A DNA stretch of 64,000 nt from Rhizobium sp. 16-449-1b (GCF_017741935.1 NZ_JAGHMH010000028.1:806001-870000); one strand, 5' to 3'. Shown: positions 15,737-24,895, counted from the first letter of the stretch. Notes: a model not told the origin generated them from the sequence alone. Numbers and translations are program-made.

Positions 15737-16471
15737 CTATACGGATGGTGGGGACTGTTTCAAGCGGGGTCTCTCCTCAAAGGCGACATCGCTCTCGAAC
15801 CGATATCCAATGCCCCGTGCGGTCCGTATCAATTCCGGCTTTGCGGGATTGCGTTCGATCTTGCGGCGAAGTCGCAATACCAGCGGATCGAGACTCCTGT
15901 CCACAATCTCGCCCGAGTGCACACGGCTTGCCGCGAGCAGACGCTCCCTCGAAAGCGTCTCGCGCGGTGCAGCCAGGAATGCTGTGAGCAGATTGTATTC
16001 AGCCGACGTCAACTTAACATCATCGAATCCTTCGCGCCGTAGGATTCGTTGCCTGACCAATAGTTCAAACTGGCCGAAAGTGTAGGATCGTCGATCTGTT
16101 CCGCTTCGAGGCGACCTATGATCCCGCATCGCAACGTGGATACGGGCGAGGAATTCACGCTGGCCGAAAGGTTCGCAAATATAGTCTGTCGCGCCAGCTT
16201 CCAATCCTTCAACTCGGTCGTCCTCAGCCGTTCGTTCCCCGCTGACGATGAGAATCGGCGCGTCGGTAAGTGCTGCCACTCCACGAACGACATCAACGCC
16301 GTCCTCGGAATTTACCTCTATCAACAAGGCGTCCACGATTTCCTTAGACAGAACACGCCGAAGCTGTTCCGTATTCGCTACCGACGTTGCGCGAATGGCA
16401 TGCGCCCCAAGAAAGTCTGCTAGTGTCGCCCTCGTCGCTTGATCGCTCTCGAGCACAAGGACATGTTTCAT
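15737..16471 (-). CDS. Atypical OmpR-family response regulator without phosphoacceptor Asp
   Basis: A 244-residue protein with a receiver domain (residues 1-120) and a winged-helix trans_reg_C domain (about 130-230; LTSAEYNLLTAFL, RTARGIGYRF). Key receiver residues have changed. The acidic pocket reads VLESDQ, the phosphoacceptor position is Glu52 (LLIEVNSEDG), and the invariant Lys is Glu100 (ICEPFG). Such pseudo-receivers cannot be phosphorylated in the normal way; Asp-to-Glu can mimic the active state. The ATG at 16471 has GGAG upstream; a longer in-frame N-terminus back to 16561 is not supported. No kinase is adjacent. Confidence 0.85.
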   Translation of the reverse strand: MKHVLVLESDQATRATLADFLGAHAIRATSVANTEQLRRVLSKEIVDALLIEVNSEDGVDVVRGVAALTDAPILIVSGERTAEDDRVEGLEAGATDYICEPFGQREFLARIHVAMRDHRSPRSGTDRRSYTFGQFELLVRQRILRREGFDDVKLTSAEYNLLTAFLAAPRETLSRERLLAASRVHSGEIVDRSLDPLVLRLRRKIERNPAKPELIRTARGIGYRFESDVAFEERPRLKQSPPSV

Positions 16472-16569
16472 TGACGTCTCCGCCGACCGGGCACGACGTT
16501 GTTTGGCCGACTGCCAAGTGGCGGTCGACCATTCAACGACCGCGGAGGTCGACACCTGCACTGGATTTC

Positions 16570-16989
16570 TTAGGGATCGATATTGGTGACCAGGTTGTTG
16601 TCGTTGGAATCGACGACAAATACGGCCAGTAGACGCGCTGGTTCAGACTCGCTCGCGTTGGCACTGACGCCATGGCGATCACCTGGGCGCTCGAAAAAAC
16701 TTTCGCCTGCGCGATAGGTCTTTTCCGGGTCATCGTTGACCTTGCTACGGATCGCGCCCTCCAAAACGGTAGCATAGATGAATGCGGACGTCGGGTGGAT
16801 ATGCGCTGGCGATGAGCCGCCTGGTCCGTACTCGACGAGCACTCCCTTCATGCTTTTCCCAGGGACGTTTGGGAGAGGCTGATCGAAAACTATCGAGATC
16901 TTCGCAGCGCCGCTGTGTGTGTCTGCTGCGGAGACAAACTGCGTTGACAGCGTTGTTGTGGCCAGTATCAAAAGTAAGCGGGCGAACAT
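16570..16989 (-). CDS. Secreted cupin-domain protein
   Basis: A 139-residue protein with a signal peptide (MFARLLLILATTTLSTQFVSA) and one cupin_2 barrel. The metal-binding pattern is visible: HIHPTSAFIYATVLEG holds the first His residues and an expected Glu, and RPGDRHGVSANAS provides the second-motif His. Small exported cupins of this type often bind metal or catalyse simple oxidation or isomerisation. AAGGAG precedes the ATG at 16989. The gene is divergent from the MocR regulator, with only 63 bp between the two start codons, so it is the best candidate for that regulator's target. Confidence 0.8.
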   Translation of the reverse strand: MFARLLLILATTTLSTQFVSAADTHSGAAKISIVFDQPLPNVPGKSMKGVLVEYGPGGSSPAHIHPTSAFIYATVLEGAIRSKVNDDPEKTYRAGESFFERPGDRHGVSANASESEPARLLAVFVVDSNDNNLVTNIDP

Positions 16990-17052
16990 GACGACTCCTT
17001 CGTGATTTCCGCGGACCTTGCTGCAGGCTGCTGGAGGTCGATAGGCCCAAGA

Positions 17053-18471
17053 ATGCTCAATGACGTTGTACCAATGACCGATAAATTCCTCCTCGCCGTA
17101 ACCCGCGACACTCAGCTTTCGGTCACTCAGCAAATCTTCCGCGGAATGCGGGACGCGATCCTCAAAGGAACGTTGAAACAGGGCTCGCGGCTCTCGTCGT
17201 GGCAGGATCTCGCAGCCCAGCTCGGGGTCTCGCGTGGCACGGTCAAGCGGGCCTATGACCTTCTCAGAGATGAAAATCTCATTGAGACCAAGGGGCGCGC
17301 GGGAACGTGGGTATCGACGGCGCTGCCAGTCAGCCCAGCCCTCCAGCATCCAGGCCCCACCGAGCCGGCAGGGCTGTTCTACGATTTCGATGCGGGGCCC
17401 CAGTACTTTCAGCTTGGCGTGCCCGCATATGACGAGTTTCCGACGAAGCCCTGGCACACAGCTTGGAGACGGGCGATAGCAGCCGAAGCGACGCGCCCGC
17501 AAATCTACCCCGATCCGCGTGGCATCTCCTCACTGCGCCTCGAGGTCGCAGGTTATCTGGCGACCGCGCGGGGCATCAGGTGCCATCCCGACCAAGTCTT
17601 TATTACCTCGGGCTTTGCAGGGGCACTCGGGATCGTTCTCAATGCTATGGAGTTTAGGGGGCAGGCCGCATATGTCGAAGAGCCTGGTTTCCCCCGTACT
17701 CGGCAAGCCCTGGAGCAGTCGGGGATCACGACCATACCGGTTCCAGTGGACCGTGATGGGATAGGCCTGCCTCGATCGACCGGCGCCGCGCGCCTTGCAG
17801 TTGTCACCCCAGGGCAGCAGGCTCCACTAGGAATGACACTCTCTTCTGATAGGCGGTCAGGTCTGTTGAAATGGGCTGCCGACGCCGATGGTTGGATCAT
17901 CGAGGATGACTACGCCGGTGAACTCCAGCTCTCTGGCCATGCCGCCCCTTCACTGGCATCGGAAGACTCAGATGGGCGGGTTTTCTATATTGGCAGCTTC
18001 AGCAAGACCCTCAGTCCGGGACTGAGGCTGGGATTTCTTGTGGTGCCACCCTCGCTAACCGCCGGGTTTGGGCGGTTCGTTGGTCACCTCGCGCCGGCCG
18101 GGCCAGTCGTCGCGCAGCGGGCGGTTCAAAATTTCATGTCTGGCGGCCATTTTCTCCGGCATCTACGCCGAATGAAAACGCTTTATGCCGAACGAAAGTC
18201 AATCCTCGTGGAGGCGTTACGCCAGGAACTGCACCCGGCGGTACGCTGTGAATTCGAGGGCGCGCTCTCTGTGAGGCTGTTCCTTCCGTCGATCGCAAAC
18301 GACGTCGCTATCGCGACGTCCGCCCAACGGGAAGGATTGGGAGTGCTGCCGATATCGGCGTGGTACCAAGGTCGGAACCCGCCCCAAGGCCTACTTCTCG
18401 GAGTTGCCAACGTGCGCGCGCGAACTGTTTCCGCCAAATGTGAAATGTTGGCTCGAATCCTTGCGTCCTGA
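17053..18471 (+). CDS. MocR/PdxR-type GntR regulator with aminotransferase domain
   Basis: A 472-residue regulator. The N-terminal winged helix of the GntR family is at residues 10-80 (GSRLSSWQDLAAQLGVSRGT, then VKRAYDLLRDENLIETKGRAGTW). The rest is a fold-type I aminotransferase-like domain. The PLP-binding Lys is visible in GSFSKTLSPGLRLGF, preceded by IIEDDYAGE. MocR proteins sense PLP or an amino compound and usually regulate a divergent gene, here the secreted cupin. The start is uncertain: ATG 17053 or 17074 are likely, and a GTG at 17002 would overlap the cupin promoter. It is convergent with the adenylate cyclase gene, 11 bp apart. Confidence 0.88.
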   Translation: MLNDVVPMTDKFLLAVTRDTQLSVTQQIFRGMRDAILKGTLKQGSRLSSWQDLAAQLGVSRGTVKRAYDLLRDENLIETKGRAGTWVSTALPVSPALQHPGPTEPAGLFYDFDAGPQYFQLGVPAYDEFPTKPWHTAWRRAIAAEATRPQIYPDPRGISSLRLEVAGYLATARGIRCHPDQVFITSGFAGALGIVLNAMEFRGQAAYVEEPGFPRTRQALEQSGITTIPVPVDRDGIGLPRSTGAARLAVVTPGQQAPLGMTLSSDRRSGLLKWAADADGWIIEDDYAGELQLSGHAAPSLASEDSDGRVFYIGSFSKTLSPGLRLGFLVVPPSLTAGFGRFVGHLAPAGPVVAQRAVQNFMSGGHFLRHLRRMKTLYAERKSILVEALRQELHPAVRCEFEGALSVRLFLPSIANDVAIATSAQREGLGVLPISAWYQGRNPPQGLLLGVANVRARTVSAKCEMLARILAS

Positions 18472-18482
18472 GGTCAAGCGCA

Positions 18483-19643
18483 TCACAGTCGTAGCGCGTG
18501 CACCTCGAGGGCGCTGTCGAATCCTTTGATCGAGTGTAACCCAAGGCAATCTGTAACGGCCGAGCAACCCGCTGCGGCAACAAAATCCCCTGAAACAAGG
18601 ACCGGACGCTTCAAGTCCTTGGTAAGGCTCTCAAGCCTTGATGCGAGGTTGACCGCAGGCCCAATTACGGTGAAATCAAGCCTTCGCTTCGACCCGATGT
18701 TTCCGTACATGACTTCGCCGACGTGGATTCCGGTGCCGAACCGTATCGGATGGGCAGGAGGCGTTCTGCGGGCTGTTGCATCGTAAGCGGCACTGACGGC
18801 GCCGAGCAGGCGTCGGCAGGCGTCTGGCCGATTCAGCGGAAAGACCGCAAGAAGACCGTCACCGATGAACTTTAGAATCTCACCGCCGAAAGCCTCGATT
18901 GGCTCCGCGATCAGGTCGAAATACTCGTTCAGCACATCAATCACGTGATCGCGATGCCGGCGACCTGAAAGTTCCGTGAAATTGCGAAGGTCGCACATCA
19001 TGATCGCCGCGCTGAGCGTCTCTCCGCTCCCTCGCGTTGTCGCGCCCTCAAGAATCTGCTCGCTCGCGTGGGGCCCAACGTAGGTCTGTAACAAGGTTCG
19101 AGCCAATTGGTTCTTCAAGCGAATTTCGGTGACAAGTGAAAAGAGCGGCAGAACCTCCCGGATAAATTCGATGTCGCCTTTCTCGAACCCTCCGGGCCGG
19201 TCCGTCGCAAACGTGATCAGGTGGCGCCGCCCCTGGGTATGATCAAGAGGCCAAGCCGCATAGTCGGTGTGACCTTGCTGTCGAAGCTCCTCATATACGG
19301 GAAAGACATGCGGGCCGCAGATTTGGAGTTTCTGGCGGACTTCCCGCCCGGTTGCGATCACCAGTCGAAATGGGCTTCGAAGAAAAACGTCGGTTCCTTC
19401 GACGTCATAGGCCACCGTTTGAACGAACGCGTCCTCTTGACCGCGCGTCCAGACAATACGGGTTCCAAGCCATTGCGGGTGATGCACTCGAAAATGAAGC
19501 GTCGATCTGCTCAGGTCTATGCCAGCTTCAATGAGGCGCTCGCATAGTTGCACGAAAATGCGTTCAGCGTCGGGCTCCTGGAGCAGGCCTTCAGACAGCC
19601 AGCGCAATAGCGAACTACGGCTTTTACGGCGACTAGGCAACAT
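18483..19643 (-). CDS. Class III adenylate cyclase
   Basis: A 386-residue soluble cyclase. The N-terminal 190 residues form a sensor-like domain (KGDIEFIREVLPLFSLVTEI just before the catalytic part), the arrangement seen in many rhizobial cyclases. The catalytic domain has the two metal-binding Asp residues, D218 (MMCDLRNF) and D262 (FIGDGLLAVF). The adenine-selecting pair is K258 (EILKF) and D323 (RRLDFTVIG), and the transition-state pair is N332 and R336 (AVNLASRLE). All catalytic residues are present, so it should make cAMP. A possible receiver of the signal within the window is the cyclic-nucleotide-domain channel at 30104. Confidence 0.9.
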   Translation of the reverse strand: MLPSRRKSRSSLLRWLSEGLLQEPDAERIFVQLCERLIEAGIDLSRSTLHFRVHHPQWLGTRIVWTRGQEDAFVQTVAYDVEGTDVFLRSPFRLVIATGREVRQKLQICGPHVFPVYEELRQQGHTDYAAWPLDHTQGRRHLITFATDRPGGFEKGDIEFIREVLPLFSLVTEIRLKNQLARTLLQTYVGPHASEQILEGATTRGSGETLSAAIMMCDLRNFTELSGRRHRDHVIDVLNEYFDLIAEPIEAFGGEILKFIGDGLLAVFPLNRPDACRRLLGAVSAAYDATARRTPPAHPIRFGTGIHVGEVMYGNIGSKRRLDFTVIGPAVNLASRLESLTKDLKRPVLVSGDFVAAAGCSAVTDCLGLHSIKGFDSALEVHALRL

Positions 19644-19706
19644 AGTTGTTCATTCCCTTTGCTTGTACGCGCATGCCCAGGAGCTGGATAAGCGATCGGC
19701 ACATCC

Positions 19707-20345
19707 TCACCAAAACTGGGACCACAAAGCGTGGATAGCGTCATGGCTTATGGTGGGTGCCGAAGCCGCAAGGATGCTCATGGCATCAGCCGCGGTTACA
19801 TTTCCGGTCTCGGGGTGCAATCGTCGGCTCAGTCCGAAGAACTCTACGCTGAGGATTCCCATCGCCGCGAACATTGCCCTGAGGTACGGTCTTAGAAAGT
19901 CGGGCTCGTCTGCCGCCCACTGGTTCCCCGATGACGATAGCACCACGAAGACCGGTCTGTCGGATAACAGGCCGACCATCTTGTCGCCGCTGTAGCTGAA
20001 GGTAACATTCGGTCTCACGACGTGGTCTATCCATGCCTTGAGCGCGGATGGAACTGACAAATTATGCATGGGTGTCGCCACGACGATCGCATCGCTTTCG
20101 ACGACCTCCGCGACGAGTTCCTCCGAAAGTTGGAGAGAACCGACCTCTGCGCTGCCGAGCCCTTCGCTTCGCGAGGCGAGGGAAAACTCTCGATCGACGT
20201 GAGGCATTGTAAGTGCGTTCAGGCAGCGGACCGAAACCTGAGCGCCGATGTCACGCGCGGCTAATCTTTCCACGAGGTGACGAGAATAGCATGCGCTGTG
20301 TGAGGCGTGTCCCCGCGGACTGCATATTAGATGGAGAATGTTCAT
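19707..20345 (-). CDS. FMN-dependent NADH-azoreductase / quinone reductase (AzoR family)
   Basis: A 212-residue flavodoxin-fold enzyme. LICSPRGHASHSACYSRHL forms the FMN phosphate loop and PMHNLSVPSALKAWIDHVVR is the AzoR family signature, with VTFSYSG after it. VVLSSSGNQW is the second flavin-contact loop. AzoR enzymes carry out two-electron reduction of quinones and azo dyes with NADH and protect against electrophilic quinones. The gene fits the set of quinone detoxification enzymes in this window. The following gene on the same strand is the adenylate cyclase, 63 bp away. Confidence 0.85.
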   Translation of the reverse strand: MNILHLICSPRGHASHSACYSRHLVERLAARDIGAQVSVRCLNALTMPHVDREFSLASRSEGLGSAEVGSLQLSEELVAEVVESDAIVVATPMHNLSVPSALKAWIDHVVRPNVTFSYSGDKMVGLLSDRPVFVVLSSSGNQWAADEPDFLRPYLRAMFAAMGILSVEFFGLSRRLHPETGNVTAADAMSILAASAPTISHDAIHALWSQFW

Positions 20346-20622
20346 TGGACCCGACTGTCACGACGTGCGTCCTCATCGACCGACCATAATCCATCCTGAC
20401 GTGGCCGAGGAACGTTGATCATAAAGGTCGCAACCCGACGAGTGGCAACGGGTTGTCCGGCGCTTGCGAGCGGCCAGGACCAGTTGCTGGACTGACCGGC
20501 AAGGGTCGAGATCCAATACTTGCCAAACACGATTGTGGTACTCCCTGTTGCGATGACGTATCGGATTTACGCCCGGCAAATGGGGACTGGGAACTATACG
20601 TGCGTTTAGGCGCTCTTGCGGA
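20346..20622. other. Spacer after the receiver gene, possible small ORF
   Basis: A 277-bp gap. On the minus strand a frame of about 62 codons (20342-20530) starts with GTG (VFGKYWISTLAG) and has GGGAG about 9 bases upstream. Its Trp- and Arg-rich composition does not match a known family. It could be a small protein or a degraded gene end, and I cannot decide. Confidence 0.25.
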
Positions 20623-20994
20623 TCATTTCTTTTTCGCTGCGGAAATGAAGTTCAAGAGGTCGGTCGAACTGATGGGCTTCTCAAGGAGGCCCACGGCGCC
20701 GCTGTTCTGCACTACAAGTCTTGTCCGATCGTCGGCAAACGACGTCATGATACACACAGGCGGACCGCCTTGGCTGACGAGGGTCTCGAGAAGTTGCAAT
20801 CCGCTCGTGCCTGGCATCTTAAGATCGGCGAGAACGCAATGCACCCATTTCGAGTCACCCGACCGCAGAAATTCTTCGGCTGATCCGTAGGTCTTACTCG
20901 GAATGCTCATTGCATCGAAAAAGTCGTGCAGAGATTCCAGCAGGAACTGGTCATCATCCACAATAGCAACCGTTGTTTGAGACGGGGTATGCAT
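20623..20994 (-). CDS. Single-domain response regulator (receiver only)
   Basis: A 123-residue stand-alone receiver with intact phosphorylation residues: IVDDDQ, the Asp in VLADLKMPG, Thr in IMTSFADD and Lys in LLEKPI. It lies 68 bp downstream of the FixJ-like gene at 21063 and its kinase, so it is probably the third gene of that operon. It shares YGSAEEFL and the C-[IV]-LAD pattern with the receiver at 1024-1398, which shows that the whole FixJ-receiver module has been duplicated. The likely role is to compete for, or feed back on, the kinase. Confidence 0.87.
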   Translation of the reverse strand: MHTPSQTTVAIVDDDQFLLESLHDFFDAMSIPSKTYGSAEEFLRSGDSKWVHCVLADLKMPGTSGLQLLETLVSQGGPPVCIMTSFADDRTRLVVQNSGAVGLLEKPISSTDLLNFISAAKKK

Positions 20995-21062
20995 TTAACC
21001 TCAGATTGTGGCGCCGACTGCGAAGCGGCTCATTTCATGTTGTCAGGAGGTCGAAGTTGTAC

Positions 21063-21755
21063 TTAGGTCAAGAATTCGTATTGTCTGACGAGCTCCGCTA
21101 ACGAGCCGGCCTGCATCTTGCGCATGCCGCTGCCGCGATGGAGCTTGACCATTATCTCGCTAATTCCCAGTTCGAAGGCGATCTGCTTGTTCATAAGGCC
21201 TCTCACGACGAGAGCGAGAACCTGCGTTTCGCGACGAGTAAGACTTGCGGCACGGGCCTTGACGACCGATCGCCTGGCGCGATGCTTCTGCTGGCCTACG
21301 CCCAGCTCGAACGCGGCATTGATTGCATCCACCAACTCATATGTACCGAGCGGCTTCTCGAGGAAATCGACAGCGCCAGCTTTCATGGCGGTCACGCTTG
21401 TAGCGACATCTCCATGACCGGTCATGAAGATGATTGGCAGGTCGAAGCCGGCGGCATCTAGCTCGCGCTGGAACTCGAGCCCGTTGAGGCCAGGCAGATG
21501 GACGTCCAGCAGAACGCAACCGGAGTTGATTTTCGAGGCCCTGCTAAAGAAAGCGTTAGCGTCTTCGAAACCTTCCGCGTCGATGTAGAGCGACTCGAAG
21601 AGGTCGAGCAGCGACAGGCGAAACTGCTCATCGTCCTCGACAATGTGAACGATCTGTCGAGGTTCAACGGGGGGTGTAGGAACAATCTCAGGATCTGCCA
21701 CAATTGGTCCTCCAACCGGAAAAGATGGCGTCACGTCGTCGTTTATTTTATCCAC
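21063..21755 (-). CDS. FixJ-family response regulator paired with a PAS kinase
   Basis: A 230-residue response regulator. The receiver keeps IVEDDEQ, the Asp in VLLDVHLPG, Thr in FMTGHGD and Lys in FLEKPLG. The LuxR-type HTH begins LTRRETQVLALVV and continues NKQIAFELGISEIMVKLHR. The start GTG at 21755 is chosen because GAGGAGG lies five bases upstream; a nine-codon longer frame would place the ribosome site inside the gene. It follows the histidine kinase gene by about 50 bp and precedes the receiver gene, making a kinase-FixJ-receiver operon. It shares the VKLHR variant of the recognition helix with the other two FixJ-like proteins. Confidence 0.88.
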   Translation of the reverse strand: MDKINDDVTPSFPVGGPIVADPEIVPTPPVEPRQIVHIVEDDEQFRLSLLDLFESLYIDAEGFEDANAFFSRASKINSGCVLLDVHLPGLNGLEFQRELDAAGFDLPIIFMTGHGDVATSVTAMKAGAVDFLEKPLGTYELVDAINAAFELGVGQQKHRARRSVVKARAASLTRRETQVLALVVRGLMNKQIAFELGISEIMVKLHRGSGMRKMQAGSLAELVRQYEFLT

Positions 21756-21803
21756 CGATACCTCCTCGAACAAGTAAACCAACGTTTGTTATCTAGCTAC
21801 GAT

Positions 21804-23861
21804 TCAAGGAGGATCGGGGTTGCCGATCGTGTTTTCCATGTCATTTGGAAGGGGTAGGGTGACTTCGAAAATTGCGCCGTGGTCGCCATTGCGGGCTGTG
21901 ATCGTTCCGCCATGATCGATAATGATCGAGCGGCAGATCGCGAGCCCTATGCCCATACCGTCGAGCTTACTCGAAAAGAAGCCGTCGAATATCCGATCCA
22001 TGTACTCCTCTGGAATTCCACCACCGGTGTCGCGAACGGAGAAAATGACGTCAGCCTTGGGCCCAAAAGTGGTTTCAATAGATATTATGCGCGTCTGCCG
22101 ATTGTTCGTTGAAATCGCGTGAATGCTGTTTATCAAGAGATTGATTATAACCTGTTGAAGTTGCACGCGATCGCCGAAAATTTCAGGCAAACCAGAAAGC
22201 AGCCTCGTCGTAATCGCGATGTCGTGCGTCTGGCTCTCCGATCTCACGAATAGAAGCGCCTCACGGATGAGATCGTTGACCGCTACGATTGACCGCATTG
22301 GATCCGTCTTAACGGCCATGTCCTTTATACGTCGTATCACCTCGTTTGCGCGGTGGGCGTTTTCCACGATACGCGCGATGATCGCCTTCACCTTGATTAC
22401 GTTCGGCTCGTCGCGATCTAGCCAACGCAGCCCCGTGTCAGCATCTGTTACGATGACTGAGAGCGGCTGCCTCACTTCGTGGGCAATGGAAGTAACCAGC
22501 TCGCCTAACGCCGAAACGCGACCGGCATGGGCGAAGTCCGCCTCGATTTTCCGCAACTGCTGTTCTACGCGACGCTGGTCCGTGACGTCGATCATCATGA
22601 TGAGCGTCTTGTCCAACTTTTCTGGAACTTGCGGGAACGTGACATAGAAGAGGACGTCGCGGATATCACCGTCGAACGTCCGGATCTTCATTTCCTCGCT
22701 GTAGTTCCGGCCGCCGCTGAAATGAGCCATCACCACCCGCATTGCGGCCTCCGGCGTGCCGGAAAACAGGTAAGTGACGTTCGTCAGAAATTCGTCGCGC
22801 ACTTCACCCTTGAAAAGGCGCATTGCGCTATCGTTGACGTCGGTGACGACGACTGCCTCGCTGGCGAAGCGGACAAGGTCTGGCTCATCTTTCAGGTGGT
22901 TTTCGATGCTTGTGACGCCAGTAGCCTTAAGTCGGTTTATCACGTCGCTCATGACGCGCGCATCAACCTGCCACATTGGCAACGGAACATTGTTGATGAG
23001 ATTGCGATATCGCTGCTCGCTCGCCGCTAGATCCCAATAAGTGTCCGGATCGTTCCACGACCCACTGACGCTCGTCGAAATCAAGTGAGGACGATCAGGT
23101 GCGCCGCGCCATACGGAAAGAACGTCGTCCTCAACTGCCGCCGTGACGAACGGGGTCTTGCTCTCAGGAGCTTGCAAGACCCTAATCGTCAACTCAAGGA
23201 GTTTTGCACGATGCTTTTGTGGCCAATACCGGTAGGCGCTTTTTCCTACCAATGAACTTAGGGAAGCTCCACCCGCGAAGAGGCGTGTCGCGGCGATGTT
23301 CATATCGCTTATCCGCAGGTGTTCCGCCACCAACTCGGGATCTGCCGCCGTCAAATGGGTCAAGCCCTGGTCGCGTATTCGGCCAATGTGTTCGAGGATC
23401 GCGGCAGCGCCCGAGGCATCGATGCTCCAAACTGCGATCCAGTCCTTCTGAATGCCTGGTGCATGGCCATCAACGTTCCTCGCATCGGCTGGCGATCCAT
23501 ATTCGATAAACCGGGTGATCAAGCCTTCCTCGTCGCGGAGCGCGCGGAGCCGGATTTCGGCGAGAACGGAGGTGTTTCCAAATCCAATTCTCTGCACAAC
23601 ACCTTGCCAAGATCCGCCTGCCTTGAGCTCATTCCAGTCAGGCCCGATCTTATCCGCACCGAACACTTCGTCCGGGTGCTTTCCACGCACCTCGACGTTG
23701 CTGTGGCCGTAGAGCCGCTGCGAGGCGTAGTTCCAGTGAACTATGCGCGCGCTCACATCATAGATGATAACACTCTCGTGGGAGGCGTCGGCGATCTGTA
23801 CTGACAGAAGATCGATCTGTTCGATCGGCGCGTCACGCTCGAATTTCGGAGTCGGTCTCAT
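21804..23861 (-). CDS. PAS-domain sensor histidine kinase
   Basis: A 685-residue kinase without transmembrane segments, so probably cytoplasmic. PAS-like domains are at about residues 20-120 (SVIIYDVSARIVHWNYA) and 285-430. The HisKA helix has the phosphorylated His461 in TSIAHEVRQPL. The HATPase domain (about 550-675) has the N box (INLLINSIHAI), the G1 box (RDTGGGIPEEY) and the G2 box (LDGMGIGLAICRSI). All functional boxes are present. No haem-binding FixL signature was recognised, so the ligand is unknown. It is the only histidine kinase in the window, while five receivers with a normal phosphorylation site are present. Confidence 0.9.
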   Translation of the reverse strand: MRPTPKFERDAPIEQIDLLSVQIADASHESVIIYDVSARIVHWNYASQRLYGHSNVEVRGKHPDEVFGADKIGPDWNELKAGGSWQGVVQRIGFGNTSVLAEIRLRALRDEEGLITRFIEYGSPADARNVDGHAPGIQKDWIAVWSIDASGAAAILEHIGRIRDQGLTHLTAADPELVAEHLRISDMNIAATRLFAGGASLSSLVGKSAYRYWPQKHRAKLLELTIRVLQAPESKTPFVTAAVEDDVLSVWRGAPDRPHLISTSVSGSWNDPDTYWDLAASEQRYRNLINNVPLPMWQVDARVMSDVINRLKATGVTSIENHLKDEPDLVRFASEAVVVTDVNDSAMRLFKGEVRDEFLTNVTYLFSGTPEAAMRVVMAHFSGGRNYSEEMKIRTFDGDIRDVLFYVTFPQVPEKLDKTLIMMIDVTDQRRVEQQLRKIEADFAHAGRVSALGELVTSIAHEVRQPLSVIVTDADTGLRWLDRDEPNVIKVKAIIARIVENAHRANEVIRRIKDMAVKTDPMRSIVAVNDLIREALLFVRSESQTHDIAITTRLLSGLPEIFGDRVQLQQVIINLLINSIHAISTNNRQTRIISIETTFGPKADVIFSVRDTGGGIPEEYMDRIFDGFFSSKLDGMGIGLAICRSIIIDHGGTITARNGDHGAIFEVTLPLPNDMENTIGNPDPP

Positions 23862-23919
23862 TTACTCTCTTCGATGCGGATCTTCGTTTAGACGCTTGGC
23901 TTTGCTCGGGGTGCCGGCG

Positions 23920-24096
23920 CTACTTACGAACGATGGTGCTCCGGCGGGCGTCGTCCTGGCCCTTCGCACTCTCATCCTTGCGGTCAATGGCTATGTCGCC
24001 GTGGATGCTATGCGCCGCCCCAAGCCGACCCATCTCGCGCCAGGTGATGGCGACCGCCTGACGAAGCCAGGTCCACTTCTTGTCAATCTGTCCCAT
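23920..24096 (-). CDS. Small hypothetical protein (58 residues)
   Basis: A short gene between the kinase and wrbA. The product begins MGQIDKKWTWLRQAVAITW and is basic and hydrophilic towards the end (DRKDESAKGQDDARR). The ATG at 24096 has GGGGA about seven bases upstream. No known family is recognised. A helical N-terminal half with Trp residues and a charged tail suggests a small binding or regulatory protein. It lies 67 bp downstream of wrbA on the same strand and may be co-transcribed with it. Confidence 0.45.
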   Translation of the reverse strand: MGQIDKKWTWLRQAVAITWREMGRLGAAHSIHGDIAIDRKDESAKGQDDARRSTIVRK

Positions 24097-24163
24097 CGTT
24101 CAGATCCCCGGTGCCGGCGATTGTCGACGGCACGCTCGGCGGTGCCAGCGTGCCGTCAGATTC

Positions 24164-24793
24164 TTAGGCCGCGGCGCCGGTGATCTTCGCGTGCAGCAGA
24201 CCCTGGGCAACCGAAGTAACCCGACGCCCCTGGAACCGAGCGACTGCTAGGTGGTCTTCGTCAGGCTTGAGACTGTCGAGCGCTGAGACGTGGGTTGCGC
24301 CGTACGGCGTGCCCGCTTTGAACATGGCCGGATCTGCATAGCCGAGCGGCACGATGATCAAGCCGAGATGCGCCATTGGCGTGTAGATGGATAGAAGAGT
24401 CGACTCGTTTCCACCGTGCTTAGACGATGTGGAACCGAAAACTGATCCGACCTTTCCGTTCAACTTGCCTTGGAACCAAATGCCGCCCAGGCCGTCGATG
24501 TAAGCTTTGAGCTCCGAAGAGATGGATCCAAACCTGGTCGGAGTGCCGAAGACGATTGCGTCTGCCCATTCAGCGTCTGCCTCGGTGGGCGCCTCGTACT
24601 TCTCATTCATGGCCCGCGCGCTTTCGCGCCAGCCGGGAACCTGAGACATTACGTCCTCACCCACGAGCTCTCGGGCGCGGCGTAGGCGAACTTCCGCTCC
24701 CTGCTCAATTGCGCCTTCGGCGATCGCGTTCGCCAGAATATCGGTCGAGCCGTTGCGCGAATAAAACGCGATCAGCACTTTTGGTTTCGTCAT
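24164..24793 (-). CDS. wrbA: NAD(P)H:quinone oxidoreductase WrbA
   Basis: A 209-residue flavodoxin-like enzyme. LIAFYSRNGSTDILANAI is the FMN phosphate loop, FGTPTRFGSISSELKAYID is the WrbA signature, and FGSTSSKHGGNE is the third flavin loop. WrbA is a tetrameric, FMN-dependent enzyme that reduces quinones by two electrons and so avoids semiquinone radicals. Length and motifs are complete. It is divergent from the large operon that starts at 25101, and the 307-bp region between holds two copies of the palindrome CGTCCA-N6-TGGACG, which could control both directions. Confidence 0.9.
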   Translation of the reverse strand: MTKPKVLIAFYSRNGSTDILANAIAEGAIEQGAEVRLRRARELVGEDVMSQVPGWRESARAMNEKYEAPTEADAEWADAIVFGTPTRFGSISSELKAYIDGLGGIWFQGKLNGKVGSVFGSTSSKHGGNESTLLSIYTPMAHLGLIIVPLGYADPAMFKAGTPYGATHVSALDSLKPDEDHLAVARFQGRRVTSVAQGLLHAKITGAAA

Positions 24794-24895
24794 CTCCTGC
24801 CTCCAGCAAGTGTTAGCGCTGAAGCAACCGCTGCAGCATTCGCGGGAAAATGGCTTACGCGAGGCCCCATCAGAAGCAGTCGAATGATGGAACCT

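Noticed and set aside
21804..23861. Kinase read as an oxygen-sensing FixL
   Set aside because: It pairs with a FixJ-like protein, but no haem-binding PAS signature with the proximal His was recognised, so an oxygen-sensing role is not claimed.
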